A DNA stretch of 64,000 nt, from positions 124,001-188,000 of the forward strand of contig NZ_JAUSNR010000019.1 in assembly GCF_030656345.1 (NCBI RefSeq). The letters run 5' to 3'. The notes beneath the pieces were generated by a model. It was not told where the DNA came from. It saw only the letters and a list, made by a program, of their open reading frames with translations, and searched no databases. Shown here piece by piece: positions 57,213 through 64,000 of this stretch (positions within the stretch are counted from its first letter, which is position 1; the number at the start of each line of letters is the position of its first letter). Made by a program: the position numbers and the translations under genes. The DNA comes from Pseudotabrizicola sp. (GTDB taxonomy: Bacteria; Pseudomonadota; Alphaproteobacteria; Rhodobacterales; Rhodobacteraceae).

Positions 57213-57240
57213 TTGACAAGTATGGTAGTATGCATATGAT
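57213..57240 (+). promoter_or_regulatory. Promoter with embedded operator for the dehydrogenase/TRAP operon
   Basis: TTGACA (57213-57218) and TATGAT (57235-57240) with 16 bases between. Within the spacer lies GTATGGTAGTATG (57220-57232), which occurs identically in the GntR promoter at 62125-62137. That placement would let a repressor block RNA polymerase. Confidence 0.6.
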
Positions 57241-57293
57241 TACCTAGAGGCAAGCCGCTACGCGACAGCGCAGCGACGGGGGGAGAAAACCAG

Positions 57294-58322
57294 ATGAACA
57301 GAGTTCCCTATCAGGAGCTTGAAGATACGATTGCACGCGCATTCGTAAAGGCCGGCATGAGCGAGACCAAAGCGCGGACAAGTGCGCGCTTCCATGCCGA
57401 GGCAAGTTGTGACGGCGTTTATTCACATGGGCTGAACCGCGTGCCGCGGTTTGTCGATTACCTGCTGAAAGGCTGGGTCGAACCCGAGGCCGAGCCGGTT
57501 CTGGTGCGCCAGATCGGGCCGATCGAAGTGCTGGACGGGCAGCGCGGGCCGGGCATTCTGAATGCGCTGCACGCAACTGACCGCGCGCTGGAACTTGCGG
57601 CCGACCATGGAGTCGGCATCGTTGCGCTGCGCAATACCACGCATTGGATGCGGGGCGGTGCCTTTGGCTGGCGTGCGGCAGATCGTGGCAAGGTCATGAT
57701 CGCATGGACCAATACCGAATCCTGCATGCCCGCTTGGGGTGGCACCGACACCCGGCTGGGGAACAACCCGCTGGTCATGGCGGTGCCGCGTGCCGAAGGG
57801 CATGTGGTGCTGGATATGGCAATGTCGCAATATTCCTATGGCAAGTTGCAGACCACGCGTCTGCGCGGGGCACAGCTGCCCTATGCCGGCGGTTTTGACA
57901 GTGACGGCACCCTGACGACAGACCCCGGCGCGATTGAAGCATCGCGCCGCATTCTGCCGACCGGGTTCTGGAAAGGGTCGGGTCTGACCATCCTGCTGGA
58001 TGTGCTGGCTGCTGCCCTGTCCGAAGGCTCGGCCACCCATCAGATCGACAAGATCGACCGGGGAAGCTGCACCGGCTGTTCGCAGATCTTTCTGGCTTTT
58101 GACCCCGAACGGCTGGGCTCGGCAGAGCATCTGCAGGACATCGTCGACGGGATGGCCGGTTATGTGAACGGCTCTACTCCGACAGAGCCGGGGCGCAAGG
58201 TAACCTATCCCGGTCAGAACACGCTGACCACGCGGCTGGAGCATCGCAAGAACGGCGTGATCGTCGATGCAGAGATCTGGCAAGAGGTTCAGGCGCTGGC
58301 AGGGGGGCCGCAAGCAGTCTGA
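57294..58322 (+). CDS. Ldh/MDH2-family dehydrogenase, 2,3-diketo-L-gulonate reductase-like (YiaK type)
   Basis: 342 residues. Resembles E. coli YiaK from memory over its length: DGVYSHGLNRVPRFVDYLLKGWV, ELAADHGVGIVALRNTTHWMRGGAFGWRAADRGKVMIAWTN, GNNPLVMAVP, MSQYSYGKLQ and RRILPTGFWKGSGLTILLDVLAA. The catalytic His is likely in YSHG or NTTHW. NAD(P)H-dependent reduction of a 2-keto sugar acid. The next three genes encode a TRAP transporter, as yiaMNO follows yiaK/yiaL in E. coli. Substrate remains an inference. Confidence 0.85.
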   Translation: MNRVPYQELEDTIARAFVKAGMSETKARTSARFHAEASCDGVYSHGLNRVPRFVDYLLKGWVEPEAEPVLVRQIGPIEVLDGQRGPGILNALHATDRALELAADHGVGIVALRNTTHWMRGGAFGWRAADRGKVMIAWTNTESCMPAWGGTDTRLGNNPLVMAVPRAEGHVVLDMAMSQYSYGKLQTTRLRGAQLPYAGGFDSDGTLTTDPGAIEASRRILPTGFWKGSGLTILLDVLAAALSEGSATHQIDKIDRGSCTGCSQIFLAFDPERLGSAEHLQDIVDGMAGYVNGSTPTEPGRKVTYPGQNTLTTRLEHRKNGVIVDAEIWQEVQALAGGPQAV

Positions 58323-58389
58323 CTGACATAGCGCATGCCCGGTCCACAAGGTCCGGGCATGTTCACGATCGCCAAGGGAGGAGGACCCC

Positions 58390-58887
58390 ATGACAGATCA
58401 AGACCAGGGACTGGTTGTGCGTCTGGCGGAGCTGACGCTGAAAGTGCTCATGGTGCTGTGCATCCTGACCATGAGTGTGCTGGTGTTCACGAATGTCGTG
58501 CTTCGGTACGGCTTCAACACCAGCCTGATACTGACGGAAGAAATCGCCCGCTATGCGTTTGTCTGGCTGACCTTTCTGGGCGGCATTCTGGCCTTTGCCC
58601 GGAACCGGCATGTGCGGATGGATCTGTTCGTGAAGATGCTTCCGAAGCGGCCACGGGTGGCGGTGCTGCTGGCCGGGGACGTCATCGTTCTGGTGTGCTG
58701 CTATCTGATCGTGCGCGGCTGCTATGAGCTGGCGTCGTTGAATCTGATCAACTTTCTGCCGGTGACCGGGTTGTCTGTCGCCTGGCTTTATGCCGCGGGG
58801 ATTCCGTTCGGGATTGCGGTGGCCGGGCTTGTGTTGCGGCAGATGGTGCATCGGCTGACCCGCGACGATGAGGGGCAGAAGGCATGA
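58390..58887 (+). CDS. dctQ: TRAP transporter small permease (DctQ/YiaM type)
   Basis: 165 residues with four membrane helices. Typical LVFTNVVLRYGFNTSLILTEEIARYAFVWLTFLGGILAFARNRHVRMDLF. GGGAGGAGG lies 8 bases upstream of the start. Overlaps the large permease by ATGA. Confidence 0.93.
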   Translation: MTDQDQGLVVRLAELTLKVLMVLCILTMSVLVFTNVVLRYGFNTSLILTEEIARYAFVWLTFLGGILAFARNRHVRMDLFVKMLPKRPRVAVLLAGDVIVLVCCYLIVRGCYELASLNLINFLPVTGLSVAWLYAAGIPFGIAVAGLVLRQMVHRLTRDDEGQKA

Positions 58888-60161
58888 CGGTCCTGATCTT
58901 TCTGGGCGGGCTGTTTCTGGCGATTGCGATGGGCATTCCGATTGCGCTGGCGCTGCTGGCGGCGGCGGTCGGGCTGATGCTGGAACTTGGTCTGTTTGAT
59001 GCGCAGATCATGGCGCAGAACCTGATGAACGGGGCCGACAGCTACACCTTGCTGGCGATTCCCTTCTTCATTCTGGCCGGAGAGGCGATGAATGCGGGCG
59101 GCATTTCGCGCCGGATCATCGATCTGCCGATGAAACTGGTCGGGCACAAACGCGGTGGCCTTGGCTTTGTGGCCATCATCGCCGCGGTGCTGATGGCCAG
59201 CCTGTCGGGATCGGCTGCGGCGGATACGGCCGCGCTGGCCATGATCTTGCTGCCGATGATGAAACAGGCGGGTTACCCCGAGGCCGGGTCGGCCGGGCTG
59301 ATCGCGACCGGCGGGATCATCGCACCGATCATTCCACCGTCGATTCCGTTCATCATCTTCGGGGCCACGACCGGCGTGTCGATTTCCCAGCTGTTTCTGG
59401 CGGGGATTGCGCCCGGTGTGATGATGGGGATGGCGCTGGCGCTGGTCTGGTGGTGGCAGAGCCGCACGCTTGACCTGACCCCGATGCCAAAAGCCACGCG
59501 GCGCGAAGTTCTGAGCTCGGTCAAATCGGGGCTTTGGGCACTGCTGCTGCCGGTTATCATCATCGGCGGCTTCCGGTCCGGCATCTTTACCCCGACCGAG
59601 GCGGGCGTTGTGGCCGCGGTCTACGCAATCTTTATCGGCACGGTGGTGTACCGCGAACTGGCGCTCAAAGATCTGTTCGAGGTGTTCTATTCCGCAGCGG
59701 AAACCACAGCAATTGTGATGCTGCTGGTGGCGGCGGCGGCGGTATCGGCCTGGCTGATCACGATTGCCGACTTTCCGGCGCAGATCGTGGCGATGCTGGA
59801 ACCGCTGATCGGCAACCCGATTTTGCTGATGGCAACCATCATGCTGGTGGTCATGGCTGTCGGTATGGTCATGGACCTGACACCGACCGTGCTGATCCTG
59901 GGGCCGGTTCTGTTGCCGGTCGCAATGGCCGCCGGGATCAACCCGGTATATTTCGGCGTCATGTTCATCCTGAACTGTTCAATCGGGCTGATCACGCCGC
60001 CGGTGGGCAATGTGCTCAACGTCATCGCCGGAGTGTCGCGGATGCCGTTTGACCGATGTGCGGTCGGTGTCCTGCCCTATCTGGCCACGATGCTGGCCTT
60101 GCTGGCGCTGTTTGTGATCTTCCCGGGCCTGATCATCACGCCGCTGGAATGGCTGCGCTAG
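58884..60161 (+). CDS. dctM: TRAP transporter large permease (DctM/YiaN type)
   Basis: 425 residues, about twelve membrane helices. DctM signatures: IPFFILAGEAMNAGGISRRIIDL, SLSGSAAADTAALAMILLPMMKQAGYPEAGSAGLIATGGIIAPIIPPSIPFIIFG and FILNCSIGLITPPVGNVLNVIAGV. Forms the transporter with the preceding small permease and following binding protein. Confidence 0.95.
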   Translation: MTVLIFLGGLFLAIAMGIPIALALLAAAVGLMLELGLFDAQIMAQNLMNGADSYTLLAIPFFILAGEAMNAGGISRRIIDLPMKLVGHKRGGLGFVAIIAAVLMASLSGSAAADTAALAMILLPMMKQAGYPEAGSAGLIATGGIIAPIIPPSIPFIIFGATTGVSISQLFLAGIAPGVMMGMALALVWWWQSRTLDLTPMPKATRREVLSSVKSGLWALLLPVIIIGGFRSGIFTPTEAGVVAAVYAIFIGTVVYRELALKDLFEVFYSAAETTAIVMLLVAAAAVSAWLITIADFPAQIVAMLEPLIGNPILLMATIMLVVMAVGMVMDLTPTVLILGPVLLPVAMAAGINPVYFGVMFILNCSIGLITPPVGNVLNVIAGVSRMPFDRCAVGVLPYLATMLALLALFVIFPGLIITPLEWLR

Positions 60162-60198
60162 TGCCAGACTTTACGAAATCCAAGAGGAGGAGAGAGAA

Positions 60199-61176
60199 AT
60201 GAACTATCACAAGAGTCTAATCGCTGCAGGTGTCGCTCTGGCGATCTGCACCGCAGGTGCGCAGGCGCAGACATTCCGCTTTGCCGCCGAAGCCCCCGCT
60301 GCGGATTCGCAGGTCAAGGCAGCCGAGCACATGAATGAGCTGCTGGCCGAAAAATCCGGCGGCGACCTTGCGCTGCGGATTTTTCCGGGCGGCACACTTG
60401 GCAATGCCCAGGCCGTGATCACCGGGACGCGTGGCAACACCGTGGATATGTTCGTGACAGGCACGTCCAACATCAGCGGGCTGAAGCCTGAAATGGGCAT
60501 GCTGGATATTCCGTTCCTGTTCCAGGATTCCGACCATGCGTATCGCGTGCTTGATGGTGAGGTCGGTCGTGAGCTGCTGGACCAGCTGGATGATGTCGGC
60601 CTGAAGGGTCTGGCGTTCTGGGAAAATGGCTGGCGTCAGATCACCACCAAGGACCGGATTGTCAGCACACCGGCAGATCTGGCCGGGATGAAGATCCGCA
60701 CCACGGGCGCACCTGTCCACATCCGCGCCTTTGAGCTGCTGGGGTCCAACCCGGTTCCGATGCCGATCGGCGAGCTGTATACCGCGCTGGAAATGGGAAC
60801 CGTGACGGCGCAAGAGCATCCGCTGGGCGTGTTCATGTCGTCGAAATTCTACGAGGTGCAGGACAACATCACCCTGTCGCGTCACGCCTACAGCCCGCTG
60901 GTCGTTGCCATGAGCAAAACCAAGTTCGATGCCCTGTCACCGGAGCATCAGCAGATGCTGCTGGATGCCGCCGTTGAAACCGCCGCCTTCCAGCGCCAGC
61001 TGAACAGCGACGCGCTGGCCGGTCAGGTCGAAGAGCTGCGCGCCATGGGCAAGACCGTGTCGGAAGACTTTGTGCAAGAGCCGTTTGTCGCGGCCACAGC
61101 CCCGGTGCGGGAAGGCTTTATCGCCGAATTCGGCGGCGCAGAGAAACTGGAAGCCATCGACGCGCTGCGCGACTGA
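60199..61176 (+). CDS. dctP: TRAP transporter solute-binding protein (DctP/YiaO type)
   Basis: 325 residues with signal peptide (cleavage about AQA, residue 22). DctP fold: TFRFAAEAPAADSQVKAAEHMNELLAEKSGGDLALRIFPGGTLGN; the conserved arginine of the ligand site is in MKIRTTGAPVHI (about residue 170). Strong ribosome binding site AGGAGGAGAGAG. Followed by a bidirectional terminator. Confidence 0.94.
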   Translation: MNYHKSLIAAGVALAICTAGAQAQTFRFAAEAPAADSQVKAAEHMNELLAEKSGGDLALRIFPGGTLGNAQAVITGTRGNTVDMFVTGTSNISGLKPEMGMLDIPFLFQDSDHAYRVLDGEVGRELLDQLDDVGLKGLAFWENGWRQITTKDRIVSTPADLAGMKIRTTGAPVHIRAFELLGSNPVPMPIGELYTALEMGTVTAQEHPLGVFMSSKFYEVQDNITLSRHAYSPLVVAMSKTKFDALSPEHQQMLLDAAVETAAFQRQLNSDALAGQVEELRAMGKTVSEDFVQEPFVAATAPVREGFIAEFGGAEKLEAIDALRD

Positions 61177-61194
61177 TTCTTTGCGATATCAACG

Positions 61195-61221
61195 AAGGGC
61201 CGGGCACAACGCCCGGCCCTT
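61195..61221. terminator. Bidirectional rho-independent terminator
   Basis: AAGGGCCGGGC - ACAAC - GCCCGGCCCTT, a perfect 11-base stem continuing into TT. It sits between convergent dctP (ends 61176) and the GntR gene (ends 61225). Confidence 0.85.
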
Positions 61222-61224
61222 TTG

Positions 61225-61977
61225 CTATTCCGGCACGGTCAGCGCGACGCGGGCCATGGACTGAATATCGACATCAGCCGCATCAAAAATCTCGGGCGTG
61301 CGGGACTGATGGACGGCAAGATCCTGCAGGATTGTACGCAGATGCAGTCGCATTGCCGCTTCGGCGCGCACCGGGTCTTTTGCGGCTATCGCGTCGAAGA
61401 CAGCGGTGTGCTGCGCGACAAGCCGTTCGATATCAAGGCTTTGCGTGGTCAGATAGCGTACCCTGTCCATCTGTGACTTGACGCCGTCCATATTCTGCCA
61501 CAGGTGCTTGCGCCCGGCAGCCTCGGCCAGCGTGCGGTGAAACAGATCATCCAGCCGCAGAAATTCGGCCCGTTCCTGCGGGGCGGTCTTGACCCGGCAC
61601 AGATGGCTTTGCGCGTCGAGTTGCGCCCGCAGGTCGCGCAGCAGGGCAGCGTCGGGATTGACGGCAAGGATGCGCACCAAATCGCCCTCAATCGCCTCAC
61701 GTATAAAACGCGCGTCTTCGACAGCACGCAGCGAGATCTTGCAGACAAAGGTGCCCCGCTGCGGACGCACCTGCACCAGCCCCTCTTCGGACAGTTTGAT
61801 GAACGCCTCGCGCACGGGTTGGCGGCTGACACCGAACTGCAGGCTCAGCTCTGCTTCTGACACCCGCTCGCCGGGTGCCATCTGGTTTTCGATGATCCGC
61901 GCGCGCAGAATCTGTACCAGCTGCTGGCCCACAGAGCCGCGGGGATCAAGCAGGTTGCTGTTGTCAGGTTTCGTCAT
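61225..61977 (-). CDS. GntR family regulator (FadR/FCD subfamily), copy 1
   Basis: About 250 residues from ATG 61977 (MTKPDNSNLLDP). Winged helix: ILRARIIENQMAPGERVSEAELSLQFGVSRQPVREAFIKLSEEGLVQVRPQRGTFV. FCD domain with metal/ligand histidines (DDLFHRTLAEAAG; HTAVFDAI; MRLHLRTIL). Paralogue of the gene at 62165. Probably a repressor of the adjacent TRAP genes responding to a sugar acid. Confidence 0.9.
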   Translation of the reverse strand: MTKPDNSNLLDPRGSVGQQLVQILRARIIENQMAPGERVSEAELSLQFGVSRQPVREAFIKLSEEGLVQVRPQRGTFVCKISLRAVEDARFIREAIEGDLVRILAVNPDAALLRDLRAQLDAQSHLCRVKTAPQERAEFLRLDDLFHRTLAEAAGRKHLWQNMDGVKSQMDRVRYLTTQSLDIERLVAQHTAVFDAIAAKDPVRAEAAMRLHLRTILQDLAVHQSRTPEIFDAADVDIQSMARVALTVPE

Positions 61978-62117
61978 GACGTCCTTACTTTTTGCCCGCG
62001 CCAACTGTCCACAGCCGGTCCGGTTTCGCCTGTGACCGAAGTTATCGTCAAGACGGTCGCGGGGCAACGAAATCAGATTTTCCCAGACAATCAGGTCACG
62101 AACCAGAGGATGCCAGA

Positions 62118-62146
62118 TTGACTGGTATGGTAGTATGGCTTATGGT
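62118..62146 (+). promoter_or_regulatory. Promoter with embedded operator for the second GntR gene
   Basis: TTGACT (62118-62123), 17-base spacer, TATGGT (62141-62146). GTATGGTAGTATG at 62125-62137 is identical to 57220-57232 and sits at the same place relative to the -35 hexamer. Confidence 0.6.
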
Positions 62147-62164
62147 CAGATCAGGGAGAATATC

Positions 62165-62854
62165 ATGTCTGATCGCATCGAAACGCCGGCAAGGCTTCGA
62201 CCGCTGCGCACCAGCGTCGTGGACCAGCTTTACACCATGCTGCGGACAGCGATCATCGACAATGCCCTGTGCCCCGGCGCGCGCATTTCCGAAGCGGAAG
62301 TGGCGCTGCAACACGGCGTCAGCCGCCAGCCGGTGCGCGAAGCCTTCATCACGCTTGCCAATGAGGGTCTGCTGGAAATCCGCCCGCAGCGTGGCACCTA
62401 TGTTGCCAAGATCTCGCTGCCCGCCGTTATGGATGCGCGTTTCGTGCGCGAAGCGGTGGAGGCCGATATTGTCAGACTGCTGGCGCAATCACCCGACCCC
62501 GAACTGATCACGCTTCTTGAACGGCAGGTCGACCGCCAGATGGGTCTGATCGGCGGATCGGCCCGCGATTTCATGGAAGAAGACGAGATTTTCCACCGGA
62601 CTCTCGCCGAAGGCGCGGGCAAGGGCAATGCCTGGCGCATCGTGGTCGAGATGAAGGCCCAGATGGACCGCGTGCGGTTTTTGTCGAGCATGCATTTCCC
62701 CGTGGGCCGCCTGATCGACCAGCATCGTGAAGTGGTGGCGGCGATTGCGGAGGGCGACCCTGACCGGGCCGAACGTGCCATGCGGCGTCACCTGCAGGGC
62801 ATCCTGACGGATCTGCCGGTGATCAAGCAGGAACAACCCGAGTATTTTCTGTGA
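62165..62854 (+). CDS. GntR family regulator (FadR/FCD subfamily), copy 2
   Basis: 229 residues from ATG 62165 (MSDRIETPARLRPLRTSVVDQLYTML) with AGGGAGAA upstream. Closely resembles copy 1 (SRQPVREAFITLANEGLLEIRPQRGTYVAKISLPAVMDARFVREAVEADIV; EDEIFHRTLAEGAG; HREVVAAI; MRRHLQGILTDL). Starts the second TRAP unit and is likely autoregulated through the element at 62125. Confidence 0.9.
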   Translation: MSDRIETPARLRPLRTSVVDQLYTMLRTAIIDNALCPGARISEAEVALQHGVSRQPVREAFITLANEGLLEIRPQRGTYVAKISLPAVMDARFVREAVEADIVRLLAQSPDPELITLLERQVDRQMGLIGGSARDFMEEDEIFHRTLAEGAGKGNAWRIVVEMKAQMDRVRFLSSMHFPVGRLIDQHREVVAAIAEGDPDRAERAMRRHLQGILTDLPVIKQEQPEYFL

Positions 62855-62896
62855 TCCCGGCCGGTGCCGGTGATCTTTCATCCTGAGGAGGACACG

Positions 62897-63871
62897 ATGA
62901 CGTTCTACAAAATCACACAGATGGCGGCAACCTGTGCCGTTGTCGCCCTGATGGGCAGTGCAGCCGCGGCGCAAGAGGTGACGCTGAAGCTGGGGCACCT
63001 CGCGAATGAGGAAAACATCTGGCACAAGGCCGCGATGAAATTCGCCGAGGAAGCCAAGACGCTCACCGAAGGCCGGGTAGAGGTGCAGGTGTACCCCAAC
63101 GAATCCCTTGGCAAGGAAATTGACGTCATCAACGGCATGCAGCTTGGCACGGCCGACATGACGATCACCGGCGAAAGCCTGCAGAACTGGGCGCCGAGTG
63201 CGGCTCTGCTGGCGCTGCCCTACGGCTACAAGTCGCTGGAGCATATGGACGAGGTTGCCTCGGGTGAGATCGGCGCGCAGATTGAAGCCGAAATCATCGC
63301 AAACGCCGGTATCCGCCCGCTGACCTATTTTGCACGCGGGCCGCGCAATCTGTCGGCCACGCGCGAAATCAAGACACCGGCAGATCTGAACGGGTTCAAG
63401 CTGCGCGTGCCGAATGTGCCGATCTTTGTGGCCGCCTGGCAGGCGCTGGGGGCAAACCCGACGCCGATGGCGTTTTCCGAGGTGTTCACATCCTTGCAAA
63501 ACGGCACCATCGAAGGACAGGAAAACCCGCTGGCGCTGTTTAAATCCGGTGGCTTCTATGAGGTGCAGAAGGTTGTGAACAAGACCGAGCATGTGCGGTC
63601 CTGGATCTATCTGACCATTTCCGAACTGAGCTGGGCCAAGCTGTCAGAAACCGATCAGGCCGCCCTGATGGAAGCCGCCAAGCGCACCCAGGCCTATGAG
63701 CGCGAGCTGTTCACCGCTGACGAACTGGCGCTGGTGGCCGATCTTGAAGGCCGTGGCGTGACCTTTGTCGAGGTCGATCAGGCAGCCTTTGCCGCCCAGG
63801 CGCGTGACGCCGTGATCGGGGCCGTGGCCGAAGACATCCGCCCGCTGGCCGAGCAGATCTTCAACAACTGA
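62897..63871 (+). CDS. TRAP transporter solute-binding protein (DctP type), second system
   Basis: 324 residues from ATG 62897, with GAGGAGGA upstream. Signal peptide (cleavage about AAA/QE, residue 26). DctP fold: EVTLKLGHLANEENIWHKAAMKFAEEAKTLTEGRVEVQVYPNESLGKE, ligand arginine in FKLRVPNVPIFVAAW, and NGTIEGQENPLALFKSGGFYEVQ. Substrate unknown. Confidence 0.94.
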   Translation: MTFYKITQMAATCAVVALMGSAAAAQEVTLKLGHLANEENIWHKAAMKFAEEAKTLTEGRVEVQVYPNESLGKEIDVINGMQLGTADMTITGESLQNWAPSAALLALPYGYKSLEHMDEVASGEIGAQIEAEIIANAGIRPLTYFARGPRNLSATREIKTPADLNGFKLRVPNVPIFVAAWQALGANPTPMAFSEVFTSLQNGTIEGQENPLALFKSGGFYEVQKVVNKTEHVRSWIYLTISELSWAKLSETDQAALMEAAKRTQAYERELFTADELALVADLEGRGVTFVEVDQAAFAAQARDAVIGAVAEDIRPLAEQIFNN

Positions 63872-63880
63872 TACCAACAG

Positions 63881-63924
63881 GTTCTGCCGGAAACCCTCTG
63901 GCAGAACCCTTCCGGAGGGTTTTC
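63881..63924 (+). promoter_or_regulatory. Mutually exclusive hairpins between dctP and the next permease gene
   Basis: Hairpin A pairs GTTCTGCC (63881-63888) with GGCAGAAC (63900-63907). Hairpin B pairs AAACCCTC (63891-63898) with GAGGGTTT (63915-63922) and would cover the ribosome binding site GGAGGG (63914-63919). The two cannot form together fully. Could set the ratio of binding protein to permease. Confidence 0.5.
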
Positions 63925-64000
63925 ATGACACGCGCATTCAAAGGGCTGGAGGGGCTGTGCCGCCTCCTTATCCTTGCGGCTTTTCTGGTGCTGTCTGGAT
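63925..64000 (+). CDS. TRAP transporter small permease, N-terminal fragment at window edge
   Basis: First 25 codons only (MTRAFKGLEGLCRLLILAAFLV...), the start of a membrane helix. GGAGGG precedes the ATG at a spacing of 5. Position after a dctP gene and the hydrophobic start fit a DctQ protein. Confidence 0.7.
   Translation, partial: MTRAFKGLEGLCRLLILAAFLVLSG

Overview
The window looks like chromosomal DNA of a GC-rich alphaproteobacterium of the Rhodobacterales (Paracoccaceae/Roseobacter group). The evidence is the alphaproteobacterial flagellar set (flbT, flaF, split rod and export operons), the imuA-imuB-dnaE2 mutagenesis cassette with a GAAC-N7-GAAC LexA site, the TRAP-transporter richness and the order rpsT-dnaA-dnaN-recF-gyrB. 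No phage, insertion sequence, CRISPR array, tRNA or rRNA gene was recognised.

Layout. 1-5020 (minus): an SOS operon, SRAP/YedK - imuA - imuB - dnaE2, with dnaE2 running off the left edge. 5245-12981 (plus): a tightly overlapping operon of a TAXI-type TRAP transporter, a DUF1850 protein, L-2-hydroxyglutarate oxidase and a DctB/DctD-like two-component pair. 13006-15799: an Hpt protein and, divergently, a hybrid histidine kinase. 15825-19341: IclR regulator and divergent pcaIJF (end of the beta-ketoadipate pathway). 19346-26424: alkane monooxygenase, mutY, a DUF721 protein, a DsbA-like protein, a class III CoA-transferase, lpxK, kdtA and a DUF4170 protein. 26594-43751: a flagellar block in alternating transcription units (sltF-flhA-fliR-flhB-orf; fliL-flgH-flgA-flgG-flgF-fliQ-fliE-flgC-flgB; fliI; DUF1217-flbT-flaF; flagellin; orf-flgJ; fliK-flgD). 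Many required flagellar genes are not here and must lie elsewhere. 43896-47978: ubiB-ubiE, mutM and enoyl-CoA hydratase. 48133-56330: rpsT, dnaA, dnaN, recF, a LysE exporter, gyrB and a small ORF, probably close to the replication origin. 56435-57143: two small minus-strand genes. 57294-64000: a 2,3-diketo-L-gulonate-type dehydrogenase with its TRAP transporter (compare E. coli yiaK-yiaMNO), two paralogous GntR regulators and the start of a second TRAP system.

How the parts work together. The left operon would be induced by DNA damage and joins abasic-site protection (SRAP) to error-prone translesion synthesis (ImuA/ImuB/DnaE2). The TAXI-TRAP operon joins uptake, an oxidation step and a sensor/regulator in one transcript, as for regulated uptake of a 2-hydroxy or dicarboxylic acid. 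The flagellar block pairs a FlgJ lacking a muramidase domain with a separate lytic transglycosylase. The right-hand TRAP region has a 13-base sequence shared between the promoter of the dehydrogenase/TRAP operon and that of a GntR gene, suggesting common control.

The most interesting items are the SOS box and its SRAP-led cassette, a dnaE2 start codon lying inside a repeat element that also occurs before recF, the TAXI/LhgO/DctBD operon, the shared GntR-region operator, and competing hairpins between dctP and dctQ at the right edge.
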